This document shows positions 50,704 to 59,312 of a stretch of 64,000 bases of DNA, one piece after another (position 1 is the first letter of the stretch; the number at the start of each line of letters is the position of its first letter). Under the pieces are notes generated by a model. It saw only the letters and a program-made list of their open reading frames with translations. It did not search any database and was not told the origin of the DNA. The stretch lies in assembly GCA_963770485.1 (NCBI GenBank), contig CAVYPX010000015.1, positions 1 through 64,000 on the forward strand. Reading direction: 5' to 3'. The DNA comes from CAVVEC01 sp963770485. GTDB lineage: Bacteria; Acidobacteriota; Terriglobia; Terriglobales; Acidobacteriaceae. The position numbers were made by a program, and so were the translations under genes.

Positions 50704-51693
50704 TTACCCTCCGATGTGCACCATCGTCCTCGAAGCCGGCACAAAGTCAGGTTCGCCGATATGATGGCGCTCTTCTTTTTTCTGCACCACGCCGCGGATG
50801 AATTCCGCCAGCTCTTCGTCTGAAGTGCCGCGGCGCATCAGTTCGTGCAGATCGTGATCCCACACCGAGAACAAGCAAGTCCGGATTTTGCCATCGGAGG
50901 TGATGCGAATCCGGCTGCAGTGGCCGCAGAATGGGTGTGACACCGGGGCAATGATTCCAATTTCGCCGATGCCGTCGTCGAAATGATACCGCCGCGCGGT
51001 TTCGCTGCGGGCGTGCGGGATCTCGACCAGCGGCCGGTACTCCGCCATGCGATGAACAATTTCCTCCAGGCTAACCACGATCTCGCGTGACCAGTGGCGG
51101 TCCTCCTCGAGCGGCATGAATTCGATAAAGCGCACGATTACGCCTTCCTCGCGGGCGAACATGCCAAAGGGGATGATCTGATCTTCATTGAAGCCGCGCA
51201 TCAGCACGCAGTTGACTTTGACCGGCCACAGCCCGGCGCGCCGCGACGCCCTGATTCCCGCCAGCACGTTGTCGTATCCGTTGGGCACGCGGGTGATGCG
51301 GGCGAAACGGTCGGGATCAACCGCATCCATGCTGACGGTCACGCGATTCAGGCCAGCGTCCTTTAGCGGCTGTGCCATCTCAGCTAGCAGATGACCGTTG
51401 GTGGTGAGCGCAAGATCGAGCGGCTCGCCATCAGGCGCGCGCAACTTCGATAATTCGCAGACGAAGCGAACCACGCCTTTGCGCAGCAGGGGCTCTCCGC
51501 CGGTGAGCCTGATCTTCTTGATCCCCATACCCGCCAGAATACGCGCCATGCGCAGGTAGTCGGCGAACGGCAGATCGCCGTAGAGCGCGCCCTCATTGCC
51601 GGTGCGGCAGTAGACACACTTGTAGTTGCAGCGGTCGGTGATCGAGATCCGCAGATCGGTGATCGGGCGGCCGAATTTGTCGGAGAGCAGCAA
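50704..51693 (-). CDS. moaA: GTP 3',8-cyclase (molybdenum cofactor synthesis)
   Basis: The 329-residue radical-SAM enzyme makes the first intermediate of molybdopterin. The start is TTG 51693 with AGGAG eight bases upstream. LRISITDRCNYKCVYCRTGN carries the CxxxCxxC cluster motif; IRLTGGEPLLRKG and TVSMDAVDPDRFARIT follow. The second, C-terminal cluster has PFCGHCSRIRITSDGKIRTC. The protein ends in HIGG, the double glycine required for activation of the second cluster. All hallmarks are present. Other moa genes are not in the window. The ribosome-binding site lies inside the heptamer array upstream. Confidence 0.96.
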   Translation of the reverse strand: MLLSDKFGRPITDLRISITDRCNYKCVYCRTGNEGALYGDLPFADYLRMARILAGMGIKKIRLTGGEPLLRKGVVRFVCELSKLRAPDGEPLDLALTTNGHLLAEMAQPLKDAGLNRVTVSMDAVDPDRFARITRVPNGYDNVLAGIRASRRAGLWPVKVNCVLMRGFNEDQIIPFGMFAREEGVIVRFIEFMPLEEDRHWSREIVVSLEEIVHRMAEYRPLVEIPHARSETARRYHFDDGIGEIGIIAPVSHPFCGHCSRIRITSDGKIRTCLFSVWDHDLHELMRRGTSDEELAEFIRGVVQKKEERHHIGEPDFVPASRTMVHIGG

Positions 51694-51727
51694 GCTCTTG
51701 GCTCCTAGCTTTTGGCTCTTAGCTTGT
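51693..51727. repeat. Heptamer array supplying the moaA ribosome-binding site
   Basis: In-phase units on the plus strand are AGCTCTT, GGCTCCT, AGCTTTT, GGCTCTT, AGCTTGT. On the minus strand they read AAGAGCT, AGGAGCC and so on; AGGAG is eight bases from the TTG start at 51693. Confidence 0.75.
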
Positions 51728-51814
51728 CATCCCGAGCCGCCGGCAGCCGAAGGCGAGGCGTGCCGAAGGATCTGCATTTGAACTACAGATTCCTCGCTAC
51801 GCTCGGAATGACAA
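51724..51814. repeat. Dispersed palindromic repeat
   Basis: TTGTCATCCCGAGC at the left and GCTCGGAATGACAA at the right are inverted. The centre has GGATCTGCATTTGAACTAC and its partner CAGATTCC. It lies directly behind the moaA heptamer array. Confidence 0.75.
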
Positions 51815-52196
51815 TTCTGTATGAGGAAAGGGTGCAACGCGGAATAGCTCGGCGAGCATTTCCTTTCCAATGGCTTCTCGCGAAGCCGGGAGGCGCGGGC
51901 GTTTCCACCAGCACCCTCGGAGCGGCCCTTCTCGGCGACCTCCGCGAAACCTCTGCGCTCTCTGCGATCAAAAGCTCTTGAACGCAGAGCCCGCAAAGTT
52001 CACGCTGAGAAACGTGGAGAAAACCACACCCCTCGCCGCCGCAGCCAAGGTATACCCGAAGGCCACAGCGGTCGGAAACTCAGTTCTATTATAGATGACG
52101 TGTGCGATCTGGGAGATGCGTGTCGGCGGGAGATCCCTCGGTTCGCTCGGGATGACGGCGCGCGACTCGCGCTTCGCTCACGCCGCGCAAGCGCCG
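51815..52196. other. 382-base spacer with repeat debris
   Basis: No gene is seen. CTCTGCG and CGCAAAG-type words occur around 51952-52010, and a half copy AGATCCCTCGGTTCGCTCGG GATGAC at 52131-52156. Promoters are not recognisable. Confidence 0.45.
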
Positions 52197-53912
52197 TCAC
52201 ATCCCGTCATAATTCGGCCCGCCGCCGCCTTCGGGAGGGACCCAGGTGATGATCTGGTAGGGGTCGGCGATGTCGCAGGTCTTGCAATGCACACAGTTCG
52301 ACGGATTCAGGCTGATGCGCTTGCCGTTGGGCTGCTCCGTGTCGTCGACCATCTCATAGACGTTGGCGGGGCAGAAATTCTGGCAAGGGTTGCCGAATTC
52401 TTTCACGCAACGCGCGTTGCAGATGTTGGTGTCGTGAATCACCAAGTGCGCGGGCTGATCTTCTTCGTGCTTCGTACCGGAGTGATAGAGATCGGTGAGC
52501 TTGTCGAAGGTGAGTTTGCCATCCCCTTTTGCCGGGCCGAGCAAGTGAGCTTCGTCGCCGCCGTCGGCGGGCAATTCGGCAAGCTTCTTCATGCGCTGGT
52601 AACCCGCAGTGCCCGAATAGCGATTGCGCAGGCCGCGGCCGCCAGTGATTTGCTGCAATCCGGCGTGGCACATTCCCGCCCAGAATCCGTGCTCGAATCC
52701 CTGATGGAAGTTGCGGACTTTCCACAGCTCATCTTTGATCCAGCTGGCTTCGACTTTTTTCTGAAACTCGGCGAGCGTGGCTCGCGAAGAATCATCTTTT
52801 TTCAGCGCCTCGAACGCAGTTTCGGCGGCAAGCATGCCGCTCTTGATGGCGAGATGAATTCCCTTCAGCCGCTGCGAATTAAGGAAGCCGGCCGAGTCGC
52901 CGAGAATCATCCAGCCATCGCCGGCGACCGGCGGAATCGCCCACCAGCCGCCATAAGGCAGCGACTTCGCGCCGTAGCGAATCATCTTGCCACCTGCGAG
53001 AAGCTTTGCCACAAATGGATGCTGCTTGAAATCCTGCAACACCCGTTGCGGATCGAGACGCGGGTCAGGATAGTCAAGGCCAGTGACGAAGCCGAGCGAG
53101 ACAATGTTCTCCTTGCCGCCGTAAATCCAGGCGCCGCCATATTCCTTCTTAGTCAGAGGCCAGCCCATGGTGTAGATGACTTCGCCCGGTGCGATACGGC
53201 CCGAAGGCACCTCCCACAGCTCTTTTACGCCCTGGCCGTACGTCTGCGGATTGCGGTCGCGATCGAGATCGAAGCGCACAATCAGTTGCTTGGTCAGCGA
53301 CCCGCGCGTGCCTTCGGCGAGGATCACGACCTTGGCTTGCAGATCGTATCCGGGTTCGAAGTTAGATTTCTGATGGCCCTCTTTATCCACGCCCTTGTCG
53401 TCGGTACGAACGCCGGTGACGCGGTCGCCGTCGAAGAGCAGCTCTGACCCGGCGAAACCGGTGAAGATCGTAATCCCGGTTTCCTCGACTTTGCTGCCCA
53501 GCCACTTCACAAAGCGATTGAGCGAGATGACGTAGTTGCCGTGATCGCGCAGCGGCGGCGGCGTGATGGGGAACTTAAGCTTGCCCTTCTCGGTGAGAAA
53601 ATATACCGATTCCTTGCTGACTTCGGCGTCGAGCGGGGCTTCTTTCTCAAATCCAGGTAGCAACTCGCGCATCGACCGCGGATCGAGCAGCGCGCCCGAG
53701 AGACAGTGCTGGCCGACCTCGCGCGCTTTTTCGAGTACGTAAATGTTTTCTTTGTTGAGCTGCGAGTCGGGATGCTTTGCATTGTGATCGTCGATGAGTT
53801 GCGAGAGGCGCAACGCACACGCCATGCCGGCGGGCCCGCCGCCGACGATGACAACATCGGCTGGCATCTGCGGACGTTCGATGCCCTCAAGAGGTTTGCG
53901 AAAGATCAGCAT
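52197..53912 (-). CDS. etfD: Electron transfer flavoprotein-ubiquinone oxidoreductase
   Basis: The 571-residue enzyme takes electrons from reduced ETF and passes them to membrane quinone. The N-terminal FAD site is VVIVGGGPAGMACALRLSQL; other matching segments are REVGQHCLSGALLDPRSM, KWLGSKVEETGITIFTGFAG, RVTGVRTDDKGVDKEG, VVILAEGTRGSLTKQLI and GWMILGDSAGFLNSQRLKGI. The C-terminal [4Fe-4S] domain has CNARCVKEFGNPCQNFCPAN and NPSNCVHCKTCDIADP. Length and order match ETF-QO. It is the last gene of an ETF cluster read etfB, etfA, etfD. The start ATG 53912 falls inside a heptamer unit. Confidence 0.96.
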   Translation of the reverse strand: MLIFRKPLEGIERPQMPADVVIVGGGPAGMACALRLSQLIDDHNAKHPDSQLNKENIYVLEKAREVGQHCLSGALLDPRSMRELLPGFEKEAPLDAEVSKESVYFLTEKGKLKFPITPPPLRDHGNYVISLNRFVKWLGSKVEETGITIFTGFAGSELLFDGDRVTGVRTDDKGVDKEGHQKSNFEPGYDLQAKVVILAEGTRGSLTKQLIVRFDLDRDRNPQTYGQGVKELWEVPSGRIAPGEVIYTMGWPLTKKEYGGAWIYGGKENIVSLGFVTGLDYPDPRLDPQRVLQDFKQHPFVAKLLAGGKMIRYGAKSLPYGGWWAIPPVAGDGWMILGDSAGFLNSQRLKGIHLAIKSGMLAAETAFEALKKDDSSRATLAEFQKKVEASWIKDELWKVRNFHQGFEHGFWAGMCHAGLQQITGGRGLRNRYSGTAGYQRMKKLAELPADGGDEAHLLGPAKGDGKLTFDKLTDLYHSGTKHEEDQPAHLVIHDTNICNARCVKEFGNPCQNFCPANVYEMVDDTEQPNGKRISLNPSNCVHCKTCDIADPYQIITWVPPEGGGGPNYDGM

Positions 53913-53942
53913 TTAGCAGTTAGCCTTTAGCATTTGGCTCAA
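53908..53942. repeat. Heptamer array overlapping the ETF-QO start codon
   Basis: In-phase plus-strand units are AGCATTT, AGCAGTT, AGCCTTT, AGCATTT, GGCTCAA. On the minus strand AAATGCT contains the ATG start and AAAGGCT may act as the ribosome-binding site, 11 bases ahead. Confidence 0.7.
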
Positions 53943-54131
53943 CAAATTCTCCGCCGTGAATACGCACGAATCAACGCGGATAGCGACTGGCTATGATAGA
54001 CGTTTTTGCGTCGCCGAATCTGCTCTCGAGGTTTGCGGATTCGAGCCAACAACTCATCGCAATCGCCGGGACGCTCTGGTTCGCTGCCTTGAGGTTTATC
54101 CGTGTTCACCCGTGAGAATCTGTGGCTGCTT

Positions 54132-55127
54132 TTACGTCCCCGCCTTCGCCTTCTTCACTTCTTCGATCAGAGGCGGCACGATGTCAAACAGATTTCCCAC
54201 CACGGCGTAGTCGGCGATTTCGAAAATTGGAGCCTCTGAGTCCTTGTTGACCGCAACAATCGTGCGCGAGCCTTTCATGCCCACGATGTGCTGAATCGCG
54301 CCACTGATGCCGAGTGCGAGGTAAAGTTTCGGAGCCACGGTTTGTCCCGACGACCCGATCTGGCGATCCATGGGCAGCCAGCCCGAGTCGCAGATGGGAC
54401 GCGAAGCGGCAAGCTCGCCGCCCAGCGCTTCCGCCAACTGCTTGGCTAGCTCGATATTCTTCTGCTCCTTGATCCCGCGACCGATGGAAACAATGATCTC
54501 GGCCTGCGTCAGATCCACCGCCTGCTTGGCCTCTTTGAAAACTTCGTGCGGCTTGTTGCGGATCGCGCTCTCGCCGATCTCAACCTTCACCGTCTCGACC
54601 GGAGCCGCAGCCGAGCCCGCTTCAACCTTGTCCCCACGATAAGCTCCATTCTGAAAGGTGACGAACCAGGGCGCGTCGCAAGCGAAGCTGACATCGGCTG
54701 CGAGTTTGCCCTGGAACATTTGGCGCGTGAACAGCAGCTTGCCGCCTTCCTTCTTGTAGCCGATGCAGTCGCTGATTGCGGTGCGTCCCATGGCCGTTGC
54801 CAGTTTGGGGACGAAATCGCGCACCTGGTAAGTATGTGGCATGAGCACCAGCTTGGGCTGCATGGATTCGATGAACTGTTTGAGCGCCGCCGAGAAGGCA
54901 TCGGGCGTATAGGGTTCGAGCCTGGCTGACTCGATGGCGTAAACCTTGGCGACTTTTTTCCCAGCGATCTCGTTGGCGAAATTCACCACCCCGCTGCCTA
55001 CGACCGCGGCCTCAAGAGTCCAGCCAGTTTCGGCGGCAAGCGCTTGACCGGCAGTTAACGTCTCCCAGGAGACGCGGTTCAATTTGCCTTCGCGTTGTTC
55101 GACGACGACCAGGATCGTATCGGGCAT
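54132..55127 (-). CDS. etfA: Electron transfer flavoprotein subunit alpha
   Basis: The 331-residue product begins MPDTILVVVEQREGKLNRVS and carries the alpha-subunit FAD-binding C-terminal domain: EIIVSIGRGIKEQKNIELAK, LGGELAASRPICDSGWLPMD, RQIGSSGQTVAPKLYLALGI, SGAIQHIVGMKGSRTIVAVN and APIFEIADYAVVGNLFDIVP. ETF alpha/beta heterodimers collect electrons from acyl-CoA and other dehydrogenases. The length is typical. It lies 73 bases downstream of etfB and 219 bases upstream of the ETF-QO gene, all in one direction. Confidence 0.96.
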   Translation of the reverse strand: MPDTILVVVEQREGKLNRVSWETLTAGQALAAETGWTLEAAVVGSGVVNFANEIAGKKVAKVYAIESARLEPYTPDAFSAALKQFIESMQPKLVLMPHTYQVRDFVPKLATAMGRTAISDCIGYKKEGGKLLFTRQMFQGKLAADVSFACDAPWFVTFQNGAYRGDKVEAGSAAAPVETVKVEIGESAIRNKPHEVFKEAKQAVDLTQAEIIVSIGRGIKEQKNIELAKQLAEALGGELAASRPICDSGWLPMDRQIGSSGQTVAPKLYLALGISGAIQHIVGMKGSRTIVAVNKDSEAPIFEIADYAVVGNLFDIVPPLIEEVKKAKAGT

Positions 55128-55162
55128 GAACTTAGACCTTATGCTCTTGACTTCGGAAACTT

Positions 55163-55197
55163 CCAGTTCCCAGTTTTCAGTTCTCGGTTCTCAGCTT
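55163..55197. repeat. Heptamer array between etfB and etfA
   Basis: In-phase units are CCAGTTC, CCAGTTT, TCAGTTC, TCGGTTC, TCAGCTT. They nearly fill the 73-base spacer between the etfB stop and the etfA start. Confidence 0.75.
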
Positions 55198-55200
55198 GCG

Positions 55201-55968
55201 CTACAAAACCCGCACTTCGTTGCGCAGTTTGTCCACCAGTTTTCTGGCCACTTCGCCCGCCGGCCCCTCCAGAAATTCCGTGTTCTTGGTTTTCTGAGGC
55301 ACGTACAGCCGCTCAATCTTTTGCAGGTTTGCGCTCACTCCCGGCACTTCCGACATCGCAACTTTGCGCAGCGGCTTGTTCTTGGCATGCTTGATGCCGA
55401 TCAGCGTGGCATAGCGCAGTTTGTTAATACCCGACTGGATGGTGAGCACAGCGGGCAGCGGCATGTCCACGAACTGGAAGTACCCGGCTTCGAGTTCTCG
55501 CTTCACCCGGATTCCGGTGTCTTTTTTTTCAATCTGCATGATAATCGTAGCGTGCGGCCAGCCCAGAAGTTCGGCCAGCACCACTCCGGTCTGCGCATAG
55601 CCGTAATCGTCGGACTGCAATCCGGTGAAGATGAGGTCGAATTGCTCATCTCTGATAGCGGCCGCGAAGGCCCGAGCGGTGTTCAAAGCGTCCAGCCCGA
55701 CGAAGGCGTTGTCCTCCAGGTGAATGGCGCGGTCGGCGCCCTTGGCCAAAGCTTCCCGCAGCACTTGCTGAGCTCGAGCTGGCCCGGCGGTAATCACGAC
55801 GACTTCTCCGCCGTGCTTCTCTTTCTGGCGCAGCGCCTCTTCCAGCGCGTAGGCATCAGGCTCGTTGACTTCATAAGAAACGTCTTCGCGGATCCAGGTG
55901 CCGGATTCGTTGAGCTTGAGTGGCGCATCCTTCTGCGGTACTTGCTTCATGCAGACCAGAATCTTCAA
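55201..55968 (-). CDS. etfB: Electron transfer flavoprotein subunit beta
   Basis: The 255-residue product starts at TTG 55968: GGAGGAG lies eight bases upstream and the family begins KILVCMKQVPQKDAPLKLNE. A longer open frame to 56070 has no family support. Further motifs: YEVNEPDAYALEEALRQKEK, VVVITAGPARAQQVLREALA, GADRAIHL, FDLIFTGLQSDDYGYAQTGV and VLTIQSGINKLRYATLIGI. It pairs with EtfA and binds AMP. It is the first gene of the etfB-etfA-etfD cluster. The full set in one operon points to oxidative degradation of fatty or amino acids. Confidence 0.96.
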   Translation of the reverse strand: MKILVCMKQVPQKDAPLKLNESGTWIREDVSYEVNEPDAYALEEALRQKEKHGGEVVVITAGPARAQQVLREALAKGADRAIHLEDNAFVGLDALNTARAFAAAIRDEQFDLIFTGLQSDDYGYAQTGVVLAELLGWPHATIIMQIEKKDTGIRVKRELEAGYFQFVDMPLPAVLTIQSGINKLRYATLIGIKHAKNKPLRKVAMSEVPGVSANLQKIERLYVPQKTKNTEFLEGPAGEVARKLVDKLRNEVRVL

Positions 55969-56154
55969 GCGAACACTCCTCCTGCCTAGGGCGTACGTTG
56001 CCCGCAACGTCTCTCCGGATGCTCGGAACCATCCCGGGCAAACCGGTAAGTATAAATGAGCGGTTCGCAATTCGCACTTGGATTTGACGGGCTGAGATCC
56101 CCAGCGTTCTCTGCGATTTAAGATTTTGACCCGACCCCTGCGCTATAGTGGTTT

Positions 56155-57186
56155 GTGCTCCCCTTGAAATCTTGTCGGCAATTTTTGTTCTCGCTGCTGC
56201 TTCCGCTGCTGGCGGTTTTCTTGTCCGCCGGCTGCCGCGGCCGGGGCAAAGTCCAGGAGATTGCTTACATCTCGTCTCCGCAAGCCGTCCTGCGGGACCG
56301 GGTAGCCGCCGTCTATAACAAAACGGGCGTGGTGAAAAACGGAGATCGGGTCCAAATCCTGGGGCGCGAACGCCGCTTTGCCCGGGTGCGAACGGCATCG
56401 GGCGTCGAAGGCTGGATCGAGCAGCGTTATCTGGTTACGCAGCAGGTTTACGACGGATTTCAGAAGCTGGCGCAACTGTCGCAGGACTTGCCGGTGCAGG
56501 CGCCTGGCACCACGCGCAATGACACCAATCTTCACCTCGATCCCGGACGCGAAACCGAACATCTTTACCAACTCAACCAGGGAGCGAAGGTTTCCATTCT
56601 GAAGCGTGACACCGCAGAGAAGAGTTTGTCCGGGGTGGTCGCCAAGCCTGCCAGCGACGAGAGCCAGTCATCCAAGCCGGTGATGCCCATCCTGGAGGAC
56701 TGGTGGTTGGTACGCGACCCCGATGGGCACGTGGGATGGGTGCTGGCGCGCATGGTGGACCTCGATGCTCCGCTCGAAATCGCACAATATGCCGAGGGAC
56801 AACGGATCACCGCGTTCTTCGCGTTGAACCAGGTGACCGACGGAGACAAGAAAGTCTCCCAGTATCTGGTGCTGCTGACTGAGCCCAAAGATGGTATGCC
56901 CTTCGACTACAACCAGGTGCGGGTGTTCACCTGGAACGTGAAGCGGCATCGCTACGAAACCGCCTATCGCGAGCGGAACTTGAATGGGATGTTGCCGGTC
57001 ACCGTTGCCCAGGAGAATTTTGATAAAGAAGGCACGCTGCCGGTATTTGTGCTGAGGGTAAGAGATGACGACGGCAAGGTGACCGAGCGCAAATACAAGC
57101 TGAACACGCCGATTGTGCGGCGAGCGCTGGCGCCGGGAGAAGCAAAGGAACCCTCTATGCCCAGGAAAAAGACGCGCCATCCATAG
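56155..57186 (+). CDS. Lipoprotein with two SH3b-like domains
   Basis: The 343-residue product starts at GTG 56155 and has a lipoprotein signal (FSLLLPLLAVFLSAGCRG). The first SH3b-like domain reads LRDRVAAVYNKTGVVKNGDR, VQILGRERRFARVRTASGVE with GWIEQRYL; the second reads TNLHLDPGRETEHLYQLNQG, AKVSILKRD and DWWLVRDPDGHVGWVLARMV. A C-terminal domain of about 150 residues (SQYLVLLTEPKDGMPFDYNQ, RVFTWNVKRHRYETAYRE) is not recognised. SH3b domains usually bind cell-wall peptides or glycans. The gene is divergent from the ETF cluster, and the membrane protein gene follows 40 bases later. Confidence 0.8.
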   Translation: MLPLKSCRQFLFSLLLPLLAVFLSAGCRGRGKVQEIAYISSPQAVLRDRVAAVYNKTGVVKNGDRVQILGRERRFARVRTASGVEGWIEQRYLVTQQVYDGFQKLAQLSQDLPVQAPGTTRNDTNLHLDPGRETEHLYQLNQGAKVSILKRDTAEKSLSGVVAKPASDESQSSKPVMPILEDWWLVRDPDGHVGWVLARMVDLDAPLEIAQYAEGQRITAFFALNQVTDGDKKVSQYLVLLTEPKDGMPFDYNQVRVFTWNVKRHRYETAYRERNLNGMLPVTVAQENFDKEGTLPVFVLRVRDDDGKVTERKYKLNTPIVRRALAPGEAKEPSMPRKKTRHP

Positions 57187-57226
57187 ACTCTATTTCCTTT
57201 CTACCAATCGCCGTTATGAGATACCG

Positions 57227-58024
57227 ATGCCCACCAGCGTAATTTCTACCGAAGATGATCGGCTCATGCTGATCGCCATCTCCGCGTTGGCGTGTATCCC
57301 CCAAGATGTCCTGCATGAAGGCCTGGGCCACGGTGTGACCGCGTGGCTGAGCGGAGCTCATCGCGTGACCATGAGCACGGTTGCGCTGCAGAGCGATATT
57401 GACACACGCTGGATCTCGGCGAATGGCACACTCGTGAATCTTCTTTTCGCGGCGATTTTCTGGCTCCTCCTGCTCAAGCCGCGGTCCTACAAACCAACCA
57501 CTCGCTACTTCCTCGCCCTGGCGATGGCGGGCAATCTCTTTACCGGCACCAGCTACTTTTTATTTTCTGGAGTCACCAACTTTGGCGACTGGGCGGCGGT
57601 GATCCGGGACCTGCAGCCGCACTGGGCCTGGCAACTTGGGCTGGTTGTGCTGGGTGCGGCTTCGTACTATGCATCCATGCTGGTGGTAGGCGCCAAGTTG
57701 AAAGCGTTTCAAGCGAAGGAGGAAAGTTCGCAGAGGCTTCGTGGGTTGTGCTGGACTCCTTACTTCACGGACGGGATTCTGGCAGGGCTCGGAGGCTGGT
57801 TAAATCCCTTAGGACTATTTTATGTCATAGCGTCGGCGTTGCCATCTACTTTAGGCGCAAATGCCGGCCTGCTGAACCTGCCCAGCATGATGCGCCGATG
57901 GAGCAAGAGTCAAGAGGTTCAAGTTGGGCCGATCGGTCGGAGCGCCGGGTGGATCGCTACGGGCGCCGTTGCCAGCCTGCTGTTTATCTTCGTGCTCGGC
58001 CGCGGGCTCACCTGGTCGCGGTGA
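57227..58024 (+). CDS. Multi-pass membrane protein with an HE-GLG-H motif (M50-like, uncertain)
   Basis: The 265-residue product from ATG 57227 has about six membrane segments. The first contains IPQDVLHEGLGHGVTAWLSG. Zinc metalloproteases of the M50 type have HExxH in such a helix; here the second His is one residue later (HExxxH), so classical zinc binding is in doubt. Other helices are VNLLFAAIFWLLLLKPR, YFLALAMAGNLFTGTSYFLF, WQLGLVVLGAASYYASMLVV, GWLNPLGLFYVIASALP and IATGAVASLLFIFVLGRGL. The SGxxN motif with NLFTGTSY resembles M50-like proteins from Acidobacteria without known substrate. It follows the SH3 lipoprotein gene closely. Confidence 0.6.
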   Translation: MPTSVISTEDDRLMLIAISALACIPQDVLHEGLGHGVTAWLSGAHRVTMSTVALQSDIDTRWISANGTLVNLLFAAIFWLLLLKPRSYKPTTRYFLALAMAGNLFTGTSYFLFSGVTNFGDWAAVIRDLQPHWAWQLGLVVLGAASYYASMLVVGAKLKAFQAKEESSQRLRGLCWTPYFTDGILAGLGGWLNPLGLFYVIASALPSTLGANAGLLNLPSMMRRWSKSQEVQVGPIGRSAGWIATGAVASLLFIFVLGRGLTWSR

Positions 58025-58058
58025 CTTGGGGCACGCTGGGCGCACCAACGACTAACGC

Positions 58059-59258
58059 CTAAGAGTAGAACTCTGCGATGCTTTCCACCACCCACTTTTG
58101 CTCGGCCTCCGTCAATTCGGGAAACATGGGCAGCGCCAGCACTTCGCGGGCGGCGCGCTCCGATTCTGGAAAGTCCCCCTCACCATATCTAAGATAGGCA
58201 AAGGGAGGCTGCTGATGCAGCGGCACGGGATAATAAATTTCTGTGCCAATGTTCCGGTCGCTCAGAAACTTGCGCAGTTCATCGCGCCGGCGCGCCCGGA
58301 TCACGTACTGATGAAAGACGTGAAACGCGTGGGGAGAGGTCTGCAGTGACCGAATGGGTGTGCCCTCGATAGCAAACCCGGCGTCCGACAGCAGTCCAGC
58401 ATCGCCAAACAGGCGATCATAAGTGGCGGCACGCTCCCGGCGCTGCTGGTTCCATTTTTCGATGTGCGGGAGTTTCACTCGCAGGATGGCGGCCTGGATC
58501 GCGTCCATGCGGCAATTCCAGCCCAGTTCTTCGTGATGGTAGCGGCGCGGCATGCCGTGATTGCGCAAGCGCCGCATATGGTTCGCGAACTCGACGTGCG
58601 GCGTCGTCACCAGGCCCGCATCGCCGTAGGCACTGAGGTTCTTGGTGGGATAGAAGCTGAAGGCAGCGGCCGTGCCGAGCGATCCCGCATTCCGATTCCG
58701 CCACTTGGCTCCGATGGCTTGAGCGGCGTCTTCAATGATGGGCAACTGGAATTCATCGGCGATTTGCTGGAACGCGTCCATGTCGGCGCATTGGCCGTAA
58801 AGGTGAACCGGCAGCAGAGCGCGGACTTTGTCCGGTCCCCCGTTTCGGATGGTTGCTTGCGCCCGCACCGGGCTGAGGTTGAGCGTTTCCGGATCAACAT
58901 CCACAAACACGGGCCGGGCGCCGGCGCGCACAATGGCGCTGGCGGAAGCAAAGAAGCTGAATGCAGTTGTGAGCACCGCGTCGCCCGGTTGAACTCCCGC
59001 AGCGAGCAACGCCAGCCAAAGGGCGTCGGTACCGGAAGAGCAGCCCACGGCGGCCGCGGCTCCGGTGAAAGTCGCGATTTCACGCTCCAGCGCTTCGACC
59101 TCCGCGCCCAAAATGAATTGCTGCGAGGAGCACACGCGTTCCACCGCCGCCAGCACCTCCGCGCGAATCTGTTGGTACTGCCGGTGCAGGTCGAGCAGGG
59201 GCACAGGATCGAAGGTCTTCGCCGAAGCGCGCGGTTTTGCAGTGAAAGACTGGGCCAT
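58059..59258 (-). CDS. DegT/DnrJ/EryC1/StrS aminotransferase
   Basis: The 399-residue PLP enzyme starts at ATG 59258 (MAQSFTAKPRASAKTFDPVP). Family landmarks: PLLDLHRQYQQIRAEVLAAV, GCSSGTDALWLALLAAGVQP, GDAVLTTAFSFFASASAIVR, FVDVDPETLNLSP, IIEDAAQAIGAKW and FSFYPTKNLSAYGDAGLVTT, whose Lys binds PLP. NHGMPRRYHHEELGWNCRMD and IGTEIYYPVPLHQQPPFAY follow. These enzymes aminate keto-sugars for surface polysaccharides and secondary metabolites. No sugar-nucleotide genes flank it. Upstream in-frame codons to 59360 are repeat-derived. Confidence 0.93.
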   Translation of the reverse strand: MAQSFTAKPRASAKTFDPVPLLDLHRQYQQIRAEVLAAVERVCSSQQFILGAEVEALEREIATFTGAAAAVGCSSGTDALWLALLAAGVQPGDAVLTTAFSFFASASAIVRAGARPVFVDVDPETLNLSPVRAQATIRNGGPDKVRALLPVHLYGQCADMDAFQQIADEFQLPIIEDAAQAIGAKWRNRNAGSLGTAAAFSFYPTKNLSAYGDAGLVTTPHVEFANHMRRLRNHGMPRRYHHEELGWNCRMDAIQAAILRVKLPHIEKWNQQRRERAATYDRLFGDAGLLSDAGFAIEGTPIRSLQTSPHAFHVFHQYVIRARRRDELRKFLSDRNIGTEIYYPVPLHQQPPFAYLRYGEGDFPESERAAREVLALPMFPELTEAEQKWVVESIAEFYS

Positions 59259-59312
59259 CGAAGAAGTGATTCTAGCACTCAGCGGTCTGACATCCTCGAA
59301 CCAGGTTCCATC

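Noticed and set aside
52095..53447. 450-codon plus-strand frame
   Set aside because: It is the shadow of the ETF-quinone oxidoreductase gene on the opposite strand.
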